Assembly: GCF_001640805.2 (NCBI RefSeq)
Contig: NC_066835.1
Coordinates: 6,442,227 to 6,506,226 of the forward strand
Origin: Lates calcarifer
Lineage: Eukaryota; Chordata; Actinopteri; Centropomidae
Length of the DNA: 64,000 nt
Reading direction: 5' to 3'
Each line of letters begins with the position of its first letter. The first letter of the stretch is position 1. The translations under genes and the position numbers were made by a program. This document shows, piece by piece, positions 36,089 to 47,340 of this stretch. The notes under the pieces are model-generated. The model was given only the letters and a program-made list of their open reading frames with translations, had not been told where the DNA came from and searched no databases.

Positions 36089-39029
36089 GCAGCTTCCACT
36101 GACTAGCCTGTAGTGTAGCTTGCAAACTGTAGTGTTGTTATATTGTAAAGCATTTTGTGACAGCCTACTCTTGAAAGGTGCTACACACAGTAAGTAAAAC
36201 CAGAACTTTTTTGCTCCAGAAGTTAAAAAAAACAAAAAGAACCCGATGATTATGGATGAAAATAACACACCACGTGCTGCAGGACACAACTCAATAAATC
36301 CATAAATCAATCCATCTGTATGTCTGTTCTCCAACTCATGACTTAATGTGTCTACACTGTCACACATGCCTAATGCCTAATATGTGAATGTCTTCTGTCT
36401 CCTGTGTGCATTCGGTCTGTGTTGAGCATTTTCTTGCATATAGATGCAACATGCTCAATGCTACAACCATAGGGCTCCCTCTGCATTCACACGACAGGTT
36501 GTCTGCTATAGGCTGCTTTCACCATGGCAACCATATCTGCAACAGCCATTTTTAACCTCAATTCATTCATTTACAATGTCTCTACATCGCTCCATACAGT
36601 ATGTCTCTCCTACTCATCTTGTCAGAAGCGTCTGTCTCCTATCAGTGTATAAATTTCCATCGCAAAGACATCACTAATACAAGACTTACTGGCTCAAACA
36701 GAACACTGCAAAAGTGGTTGTGTTTTTAGATTTGACAGCCAAACTGTGAGCAACAGCATTTGGTTAGAAATAAAATACATTTTTTTTACATTAGTGGTAC
36801 ATAGTGTTACTTGTATTATGTCTACACTGTTATCATTAATATTGTTAAATGATATAAGTTGATACAAACCCCATGTATTATTTAAAACAGTATGGCAGTG
36901 CCTAAGGCTGGAAGCCTTAATATACTAATATCAGTACCTTTATCACAGTGCAGTGCATATGAAGGATAATGCCAAGTAATTTATTGGCATCTTCCCCCTT
37001 TCAGATCAGTAACAGATGACAGGAAATGAGAGGAGATGCAAAAACTCCAAAATAAGACCTAAGCTGCAATACTGGGATCATCTTAAGTGTTTCTCACAGA
37101 TGCTGTAAGTGTGTGTTGCATTTACATCTGATCCACGTCACACCCATTCAAAGTAACTCTTGGGGGTCATTTAAACACTGTGCAGCTTTAAACAACATCC
37201 CAGGACCCCACAGCAAAGTAGGTTGGAGTAAGTAGTGATGCCAGTTTACACTTGCGTCTATGCATAATTCAAGGGGATACAGTATATTCCCATTCATTTT
37301 AGACCCATGAATAAACACACTTGTTGAAGTCACTTAATGCTCACATTAGTCAGCATGCACACTCTGCACGTGTCCCGTTTGTGTGTGTGTGTGTTTTGTG
37401 GTGTTGCGAGCACATGTTGTTTCAGCTGTGACTGGCAGGGCAGGTCACTGTGGGAGCATAAATGCTGCGAGTGACTAGAATTTGCAACTGCCTCCATTTC
37501 CCCCTAGACACAATACACACACAGTCACTCATGTGTGAAAAACACACAGACACACATGTGTAGAAGAACAGAATCTCTCTCTCTCTCTCTCTCTCTCACA
37601 AACACACATGCACAGTGTGTGAAAGGCCTGAATCTGTTGAATATTACAGTTTCAGAGCTGCACCTACCACACTTTACCAGCTGGTTTCTGTGACAAATCA
37701 GATCTGTTTTAGGCTCAAACCCTCTTATTACCTGCACCGACAACTCAGTCACAACTGAAAATGAAATGCAGCGAGAAAGATTGCAGCTGAAGAACAGATA
37801 AGGTGATAATGACAAATGAGGATGTGATTTTCTTTTGCAGGCTTTTGTGCGTGTGTGATTGTATTTACTGGAGTGTGCGAGATGGAGAGAAGGTGGCAGG
37901 AAGAGAGAGAGAGAGAAGGGGAGCGGTGTTGCAGCCGTGATGAAGCAGAGAGACAAGAGGAAAAAAAAAGACTGGGAAGTTTTCACCTTCCTCTCGAAAA
38001 TCTCGACGCTGCATTCTTGTCACTCGTTCGCATGATCAATGAGAGAATGTGTGAGGAATAGAGGAGAGGGAAAAGGACAAGATATCTCACTGCTCTCCAG
38101 AAAGCCAGACACTGCTGTTACCACCCAAGATCGACCCTTAGTGTATAAGTACTTGTGTGCATTCATTAGAGTATGCACACATTCATTAGTCTATATTGTT
38201 TTAAAATCCTATGAGAGCCCATAGATCCACTCAACTCCCCCTCATCAAATCAATATAAACACAAAGTCACCATTAAAACAGGATCACTCAAAGCGTAAGA
38301 GCAACATTGTTGGTTGATTATGAGCAACACAATAAAAAAAAAAAAACACATCTTGGCAGGATTACTGCTAATCTGTAGTTGCACTACATATCATCCTCTG
38401 ATGTGCATGTAATTGGCAGAATCTTTATTGACTCTCTTTTTTTATATTAAACATTCATACAGGAGGATCAAAGCAATTTGCTATTTTCTGTCTGTTTTGT
38501 TTAAATCGAACACTTTTAATAGATTTAATTTAATTCCTACATTCCACACAAATCTACTGAGACATGACAACACATTTTTCAGCATCATTAAACAATTTGA
38601 GTAAAGGCAGTTTGGGTCTTTACAACACTTGGCAATGAGATAGGTAATCATTATTGTAATATTAGGGCATGACTGAAAGTGGAGGACTTGGATCCTCTGT
38701 CCTGCTGAGGTGTCACACCACATATCAGCGAGGAAATGCAAGACCAAAATATCAAAACAGGGCCAACATCCTATCTCAGTTTGCCTGATACACATTTAAG
38801 CATCACTGCAAAAATAGTTTTATCTTGTCCACAGAGTTATTCCAAGATGCTGAGACAAATATGAGTCAAATACTGATATGTTAGCGAGTCAAATGTTATT
38901 TTATGCCATGTAAGACTAAGAGATCATCTTGTAAGTATCGAACAATGACACTTTAAATGACAATTTAAAGGTGTACTGGATGCTTAAACAAGTCTTTAAA
39001 CTTGTGTTAACTGTTTTTTTTTTTGTTTT
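36089..39029. other. Non-coding stretch with no gene seen
   Basis: Contains a (TC)n tract at 37574-37597 and otherwise unique AT-biased sequence. A minus-strand donor-like GTGCAG|GTAATAAG lies at 37731-37732, with two acceptor-like sites within 60 bp upstream in transcript sense. It is too weak to call an exon. Confidence 0.55.
37574..37597. repeat. (TC)n microsatellite
   Basis: Twelve TC units followed by a CA-rich stretch. Confidence 0.93.
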
Positions 39030-39905
39030 TTTTTGGCCACATGAGGACAGGATTTTGAAGTCCAAAACAATCTTTAGCCTAACCTTATTGGTAAAGGGAG
39101 AATGGGTTAATAATGTCTTAAATAACTAATAACAGCAGCGTTATTCTCTGCTCTTATTGGTTGAATATGTTCAGGATTTAGAAGCCTCCTCCTCTCCCAG
39201 TTACAAACTATTTTAAAACACTGAGCCCAGCCTTGTAAACCCCCTTTGTGTTTAGCTAGAATTTGCCTGGCAACAGAGAGGTGGGAACTCTGAGGTTCAG
39301 GAACTATTTTGTGATATTTAAAACAGAAAAGCAATTCCAAAATTTATTTCATGCGTAAAAGAAGAAATTCAGTTTTTTAATTTGATTACATGTTGCACTG
39401 TGTTGGTGTGAACATGGTATAAGCAGAATAATACTATCTCTTAGGTTATTTAAAGTTGATATGGCTAATGTGTTAGCTTATTTACACATTCAGCAGATTA
39501 GCATCTATTAATATTGATTTATTTATCATGTTATGTCCACCTGATGAATGTTGGGCCAGTATTTACTCTCCTTTTAACTGAGGTCTGGTCACCAACTGCT
39601 AAAAAAATGATCTGGGTCTTCAGCTGCTTAAAGCTCCGCCACCTAGTAGTTAACTTTGCCATTTGTGTGTCATTTTGGTGCCTGGCAGGTGATGTACAAT
39701 GGGTTTTTAGGGTTTGTTGCTGGAAATTGCTGCCTGCTGCTGTTAGAAATAACTCTAAAAAATGATGTACAGCAGTATTGTTAAGGTCCATAAGACCAAC
39801 ACACTGAGACAGTGATAACTGTGTGGGTTCATCACTATGACCCCTTTCATATTACACAGTCATTTTATTCATAGTTAATATGAAAATATTGGCTGCAGCT
39901 TAAAA
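39030..39905 (+). mobile_element. Best copy of a dispersed teleost repeat family
   Basis: The recognisable core from about 39440 has CACATTCAGCAGATTAGCAT, GTCCACCTGATGAATGTTGG, GAGGTCTGGTCACCAACTGC, GGGTCTTCAGCTGCTTAAAG and GTGTGGGTTCATCACTATGA in the order I remember for a high-copy teleost family. The 5' part (GGCCACATGAGGACAG) fits its start, with other sequence between. Copies at 6780-7460 and 32745-33110 share the word order. Non-coding. Confidence 0.6.
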
Positions 39906-42900
39906 AATCTCTTGCTTGTGATCAAAGAATTGATACTGTATATAAGTAGAGTTACAATATCAGTTTTTCACCTAATTTTAACACTTCACTTGACACTGAA
40001 TGACTTTTTGTTGACATTTTCTGCAGTGAGGGCCCTGTGTTGTGGTCATTAGCTGGCTTTGGGCAGAGCTCTCTGAATGCCAGCACTAATTCTACACATA
40101 TAATTGGCCATCAAGAACTGAAAACCCCACTGACGGAGCCTGACTAGGGCTAACTGGCTCAAACTGCTCCCAATCGTCTATCGCTGGCTGTTTATGTCTG
40201 AATTTTGTGCCAACATGTTTTTCGTTGCGATGCTCCTGAGTGTATGTGGAAAAGACAGTGTTGAACCTCAGACTACGTTGGGACTCTCCTCTACTGTTTT
40301 CTGGCCCTGACATATTTGCCAGATAGGTGCGAACGCATGTGCATAAGTTAATGTGTGAGTTCTAACCGATGGGCTCTGGTCATGCGATCCATGCTGCTGT
40401 CTAATTATCCAGATGTGATGGATGGCTTTGATTAAATCATATGAAGGCTGAGACAGTCACTGCCTCCCTCTATCTCTTTTTTCCCCTTCTTTCTTTTTCT
40501 TTCCTTCTCTTCCCATGTCTCTCTCTTACACACACACATATAGGATCTCTCTTTTTGCTTCCACTGTATGATATGGGACTTGAGTAGTTCAGAACAGATG
40601 AGCCCCGCTCTCAACATTGATAAAAGATATCCATAAATCATCTGGAGAGAGCAGGAGAGAGAGAGGGAGAGAGGGAGGAAGTGCGCGTGAGTGACACCGA
40701 GTGAATTAGAGACAAAAGGAAAGACGGACAGATAGAGAGACACAATCAGAGAGAATGGAATATCACAAACTAATAATACTTTCTTAATGTTAATTTTCAC
40801 ACAGAATCACTGACTCCATCCTCTTGTCAAAAACCAGATAAGCAGGATCATTTTTGAGACAATTCTATTTGTCATCTTCATCATCTTTTTTTTTTTGGAC
40901 ATTTCTTGGACTCTTTCTGCGACATTTCCTGACTGTTAATGTAGCCGCTGGTTGACTTCAAGTTGTTACTTTTTCTCAGAACTTGACAGCAACACAATCA
41001 GGCCTTAAAAAGGTCTACAGTGGCCCCCGTGGCACAAAAGAGACAACACATTTATTACATGCTTTTTTGTCATCTCTTTTTTTTTTTATTGTGTCCATTT
41101 TCCTGTCAGTAATACAAAGCAGTAGCTACAGCTTTTGACAGTGACAGATGGCCCTCTTGTTGTGCAGCTTGGAGAAGGAGGAGAGTAAATAACTTTTTTG
41201 AAGGGAACAATTGCAGAATCCTGCATGAACAATAGAAAAGTAAAGTTTGTTTTGTACAATGTAAAAAAAAGTAAGAATTTCAGCATTAAGTTGTTGAGAA
41301 TATAATAGGTTAGTATGCAGGACTGCAACAGAGAAAACGATGCTCAGCCTAATTCTCTTATCTACTGCTGATAAGCTGCACTGCAGATAATCAAGGAACA
41401 CAATTGATAACCTGTTTCTCCTGCAGGCTCAGTTCTGTCTGCTTCGTCACAGCCACACAACCCAAAACTACACACATCCTAATGAGACGCTGTCCTTCAG
41501 CGCTACAAAAAGCTGCTGTTCGAAGTTTTACTCTCCCAGAAACCATATGCTGACAGCGGGGAGACTGGGCACAGAGCCACAGAGCCATACACACACACAA
41601 ACATGTAAGTAAAGATACGCACACTCACACATGCGGTTAATGTATGCGTACCCATACACAGACAGCCATTCAGAAGTGGAACTTGAGAAAAGAGGGGGGA
41701 GAAAAAAATGCAGGGAAGTGACTCATCTCTGCAAAAATACAGCTCACATGACATCAGTTTTATGGAGTCCACTGTTCTATTAAATGATCAAATACACTGT
41801 AAAAAAAAAACTGCAATACACTTGTGTTATGGGGCTGATATTTATAGCAATGGTATATACAATATACCACATATGTATATGGAAGCACCAGCATTTTGTA
41901 GCATCTGCATCTGTATATATTCAGGTACCACAAATGTAAATGGTAATTACAAACTATGTCTAGTCAGCAGATCCAATCAGAAAACACGTTAGACAGCGCT
42001 CTGTACCAGCAACATCAAAACAGCACACACAGGAGAAGAATGTGGAGAGCTGCTTGTCCTTTTTACGTGTAAAAGTTGACTTTTGTGTGGAAAAAAAAAA
42101 AAAGATGGATACATGCTAACACCAACACAAGTCTCAAGTCTCTCTGGGAACAAGTATGACAACAGAAAAAATGAAAGCCTTTAGGAGAGCAAGAACTCAT
42201 CAAATGTGCTGTGTATTCTCATTTCAGCCCCATTTTTTAGCCTATATTTGTTTCATTTTGGCCAACTGGCACCATTAAAAGTATGCCAAATTTGCTATTA
42301 GCAGTTCCTGTTTGCAGTATACTCTTGGATACTAAAGAAAACATTATGACGCTCAGGCAAGTTCTGAAGCAGATTTTTGGACATTGTGATGGACATCCAA
42401 GGTTATGATATCAGTTGTGAGCGTAAGTCACTCTGAATGATATCAGTCTCCTGGGTAGGCTTTTGGCTTTCTCTTCATCTTTGGCTTTGTCCAGTGGAAT
42501 GTCCATCACACGTCTATTACAAACCATATCCCAATAGTAAAAATTGCGCCTGGGATGATGATTTAAATTACACCGAAAGTCTGTATCACAGAACAGTGGT
42601 CACATTAGCACCAAACTGTGTGTGCCGTGCTTGGAAATAACACCTACCAACAATATGCCATTACAGTCCGATACCTTGTACTAAACAGGCCATTTTCACA
42701 GCAGACATTGTGACTGCACCTCAGTGAACACATGTTACTTTGACACGCCCTAAAGGAAAGGAAAACTCACAGGAGAGTGAGGGAGATGTTGATCAGGCAT
42801 AGTCTGTACACACTCACACTGTCCTGAGGTCCAATCAGTATAATAAGTAAGTATTCACATTTTCTGCTACTTTATACTTCTAATCCACTGTAGGTTCAGT

Positions 42901-44628
42901 TCTCTCCACTTCACTTACATTTATAGTTATTTGTCACTTTACACTCTATTTTAGAGCCATTCAAAAGATCTAAACTATTAAATAATCACAGCATGAGTTC
43001 AACTGAAACCGTCTATGGTATAAGTATGATGATTCCACTGAAATGTCTCTATAGAAACTGATGAACACTGCAGAGGAAGTTTCTTCATTTGTCACCTCCA
43101 CCTAATCCATTATTTTCTTATATCTGGACACCTTGTCATGTATTAATGCTTACATAACACTCATGCACAGTTGTCAGGAGTGAATTACAGTGCCCTGGAC
43201 TTGCCTTGACAGCAATGACAGGCATGACATATCACTGTGTCGACAGCGCAAAGCCAAGTTGGCATTAAATAACAGAGGTTTTCCAGTTCTTACAACAATA
43301 TTTTGATGCATCTGTGATTGCACTGGAATAGGACATTACAACCAATCCTGCCTGACCATCCCATCAGAGAACATGCACACACACATGCACACACGCACAC
43401 GCACACACACAAGGCACTTAGTCTCTAAGTGGCTATCTCTCTAGCTATAATTAAGTGGAAGCTTCAGAGCTCTATATTGTCTGGTGAATCCAACAAAAAA
43501 GAAAGAAAAAGACGAATGCATGACTGATATCAGCTGAGGTGGTGATGGATAAATAGGTAAATAGGGAGGATAAATAAATAAAATGACAAATGGATGGGAG
43601 CTAGATGGATGGGAGACAGTTAAGTGGTTTTAGCCAATTCGAGAGGGAGAGCAGATAGATCCAGAGTGCTACCAGACACCAGATGGACTGAGGAGCGTTG
43701 ACGTCACTGTGGTAACAAAAGACTCTGGAGAAAGGAGGGAGGGGAGAGGGAGGAGAGAGTGAAGAAGAGGTGGAGACTGAGGCTAAGAATAGTAGTACAA
43801 CCTCGGGCCAGCACAATCGGTCGGCCCTGCCTGCTATTTTTTACTTTACTACTGTGCCAACCAGCACTCGTCTGACATCTTTCTCTCCTCTTTTTCTCCA
43901 TCACTATCTCCATCAGTCATTTTCCAAATTGTAAGGCCAACTCTGTCACGCCAACATGCTGCGCATTCTGTAACCTCTGAAAAAGCTGCGTTGCCAACTC
44001 ACGCGCAGCAGGTACAAGTCAAACAGTGGTATGTAGTGTTCAACCATGAATGTGGATTGCAGCTTCAAAAGCAAAGCAGAGGAGTAACTCAATCGATACT
44101 GTTTCACACGTGAGATCAAACACAAGACACTCAAGGCCGTGCGGAGAGAGCAGAGTGAGTGGCATGCTTCTGATCCCCACTTTCTTAGAGCTGCTTCATT
44201 GACGTGAGTTAATCCTTGAGAAGTTCCATTGGGAACGCTTACATGTTCCTCCTGGGGTTAGATTTCAAGGACGCATAAGACAGAAGAGGGATTTATATGT
44301 GAGGGTACAGGTGACAAGTAGCTGCAGGAATTACACATGCATGTGTGAGTGTGTGTGCGTATATGCATGTACTCTCTACTTACCACAGTCTCATCAGGAA
44401 ATGGTGCTCCATGTCTTCAGGTGGAAACGGTCAACTAAATAACTCGCTCTCAGTCACTCTGTCGAGGGAAGAGACAAAGAAAACATCAGGGAAGCTCAAA
44501 CTGCAACAAAGCTCTGATGAACCCTACCATACCTGGCAAGGACCATTCAGTTCTGTTTCTCTGTCATTTCTCCACAGTACATGCCTCCCTCCATTATGGG
44601 AAAAGCACCCCTCCCCATGAGCTCTGAC
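39906..44628. other. Non-coding stretch with no gene seen
   Basis: No supported exon. Contains a reverse-oriented repeat fragment at 42830-42960, CA-rich DNA at 43373-43410, a GA-rich tract at 43725-43785 and several poly-A or poly-T runs. A 67-codon open frame at 42437-42640 is featureless. Confidence 0.6.
42830..42960 (-). mobile_element. Dispersed teleost repeat fragment, reverse orientation
   Basis: TTTCTGCTACTTTATACTTC followed by TAATCCACTGTAGGTTCAG and CTTCACTTACATTTATAG is the complement-strand form of the GTGGAGTAGAAGTATAAAG wording seen at 11961-12080. Confidence 0.45.
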
Positions 44629-44768
44629 CTGTAAATGGGTCCTTGGCGGTGCCAAAAGATGCAATGTGGTGGAACATGTGCGGCTGTGCCTGTCGGGACC
44701 CGAAACAAGAGGCTCCCCTGACTGCCTGGCTAATGCCACAGCAGCTCCCCTGCTTGGAGCGCTGGGCC
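44629..44768 (-). other. Possible non-coding or 5' exon (weak candidate)
   Basis: On the minus strand a GC-rich 140-bp block is bounded by a pyrimidine-biased CGCGGCTCCAG| acceptor-like site and a TTACAG|GTCAGA donor-like site, in an otherwise AT-biased region. One frame is open through the block (containing SKQGSCCGISQAV and MFHHIASFGTAKD) but matches nothing I know. It could equally be a conserved non-coding block or chance. Confidence 0.2.
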
Positions 44769-47271
44769 CTGGAGCCGCGAACGGAGGGACAGTGGAAGGA
44801 ATATGACAGGCGGAGAGCGAGGGAAACAGTGGAGAGAACAAAATTAGCAATGGAAAAAAAAGGGTCAGGAATGAGGGATGGCAAGAAATAGAGGGAGAAA
44901 AAAGAGAGAAAGAGGAGGGGGTGACTAAGAGGCTAACAGCTTAATTGAGTGTGTGCTGCGTCCAATTACCTTCTAAAGGTAGCAGAATGTGTGAAATCAC
45001 TTTGACTTCAGAAAAGAGAAAAAAAAAAACACACTCTGAGGCTCACACAAAGAAACTCTGTCACCTGATGTGTGTGCATGTGTACCTGTGTTCATAAAAT
45101 GTAGATAATAAGAAAAAAGAGAACATATTATTGTGCATTCACCCCTGCTAAAGTGAGCTGAATGCTAAGCTACCAAGCTAAACTGCACTGGATGCCACAG
45201 GGTTCCACACACTTAATTACTCTTCCAGTAACATTAGCATTAGTCCAGTGATTACTATTAGCTGTTAGCATTAGCTCCCTGGGCTTTCTTCTTGCTGTCA
45301 TTCTATGCCTCATTATTGCTAATGCAACCCCTCAGCGTGTGTTTGGGGCTCCATGGTAACAGCCGCTAATGTACAGACTACATTTACTGTTTGAACCTAA
45401 GTGAGGAATCATTTACAAGATGACTGGTTGCGTTCCTACAATTCCCAAATGCCACGACAAGAGCCTGATTTCATTTCAGCAGCGTATCACCAGGTAATTA
45501 TATTTCGCTAGCTCGAATAGATTTTTGTTGTACACAGTTGCATTCGGAGACCGAAGGCCACAGCCCACGATCACAAGAGGTTTTTAATATGCATTGTGTG
45601 ACATGAGGCCCTGTATCCTTGCCAATCCTACACTGAGGATCTGCCGCTGTCGCTCGTCAAGCGGAGCATGGCAGATGCTCTCACAAGCTCCCATTGATTT
45701 GCCCGAAAAGTGTGTATGTAAGCGCGTGTTTTTTGTGCGAGTGTGTCTGTGTGTGTGCGCGAGCGTGATGTGTCGCTAGCTAGCTGCAGAGATAATTAGA
45801 ACACAACTCTTTTGCTGTCCCTGCAGGCCACTGATCCAGCTGCTTTCATCTAATATAGGTCAGCTGTGACAAAGCCCTCACCACGGACACTGATCAGCTC
45901 TGCTAGCTCTCTCATACACAAAATATGCAATCACACACACACACGGGGTGAGGAATGTTGTCTTGCATGTATATGGTACTATATGTTGCATACAGTATAC
46001 GGGTAATTACACACACTGCGGCCTGTACATTAATGATGGTTGTCACAATGGGAGTATGCATGAAAAAAAGTTACCCACTCATCATCTTCATCTGGCCACC
46101 AGTTTCCTGCCACTGCCGAAAAAATCACACAGCCCAATATACAAAAACACTGGATAGTGCAAATGAGTTTTTCAAGTCGACTCTCTCACAGAGGGAAAGA
46201 AAATATTGCCAGACAAAGTCAATGCAAATTCATTCACTTGCTCCAAAAATCAATGCTAGAATGGAAATTGTGTTTAGTTTTTGTGACAGTAAGTATGTGT
46301 TTCTAATACTCACTCGTGTACAAATTGCACGAGTTTCCAGTAATGCGTGTTATTAGGATGTAATGGATACAAGTACCATACACAAAATGTGTATATACGT
46401 GCATGTTTTAATTGAAGTTGAACATGTCATGGGATGTCATAGAAATTAAATCATCAAACTCTTGTTTATAAAAACGTCTCAAGACTCACATGTTCTTCAT
46501 GAACACATTAACGCTGCAGTAGCCAATGCATTTAGTGTATGTACAAAATGGATCCATCACAATTCACAACTGGGGTGCAATAGAGAATAATATTCCATTC
46601 TCAGTAATAGAAACCACATTTATTATAATAGTTCTCAAATAATTCTGGTATCTAATACGTAGATTTCTAAATATTATGGAAAAAGTAGTGAGACATCTCA
46701 AAAATGTAAATGCTAAACATCTTTTTTAATAGAGGGTCTCCCACTATTCATAGCTGTGGAAACAGCATCATTTCACATTTCATATCATATAACATGTTCA
46801 GTAAGTTCTATAGCTTTATAGTTATTTGGCCTTACTGCCTGAAAAGACTGAGCTGTTCTCCAAGCTTTTTGTAAACAAGTAAATGCCTGGAAATCTTTAT
46901 CTTTTGCTTGGCTTTTCAGTGAGTTTTGCTGTCATCCTCTCTTTCTCTCTTTTCTTTCAGCATAGCTGGAAGAGCAAATTTATTTGGACACTCTGTTCTT
47001 TGGCAACAACAGTGGGACTCAGAGTTCTCCTCTGCATAACCTCTAAAACTGCATAGGGCTATAGCTTAGTTAACAGTAAATCCTAAATATCTTCATAGAC
47101 ACTTTCTCCAAGGCATATACTGTACAAACACAAACACACACACACACACACACACACTCATGCAGACTTGCACTTTTTTGCACACTCAGACCCATTCTCT
47201 TTACTTCCACAGCAACTTTTAGAATCATGTACGGTCCAGTCACTACCTGCTCGTCCAGGATCCCCGCTCAC
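44769..47271. other. Non-coding stretch with no gene seen
   Basis: GA-rich DNA at 44870-44930, unique AT-biased sequence and a (CA)n tract at 47131-47157. No repeat family or exon was recognised. Confidence 0.55.
47131..47157. repeat. (CA)n microsatellite
   Basis: About thirteen CA units, preceded by interrupted CA-rich sequence. Confidence 0.93.
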
Positions 47272-47340
47272 CTGGGGTCACCTTGCAGAGGATGCAGGGC
47301 CAAGACTGCAGACCTTGATGGGATGCAAATTGAAGAGCCA
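47272..47340 (-). other. Candidate non-coding 5' exon of dlgap3
   Basis: On the minus strand a long pyrimidine-rich tract (CTCCTCTCCTACCTGGTTCC, then TCTTCATCTCAG) leads into TGGCTCTTC, and 69 bases later CCCCAG|GTGAGC forms a near-consensus donor. Both sites are clearly better than most chance pairs here. The block has the strand and position expected for an untranslated exon splicing to the acceptor at 9757. It contains no ATG in the reading frame that stays open. There is no transcript evidence, and a region of 54 kb will produce some good chance pairs. Confidence 0.35.

Noticed and set aside
37732..37790. Possible small minus-strand exon ending GTGCAG|GTAATAAG
   Set aside because: The donor is good but two competing weak acceptors give only 26 or 58 bp with no other support; expected by chance in 54 kb.
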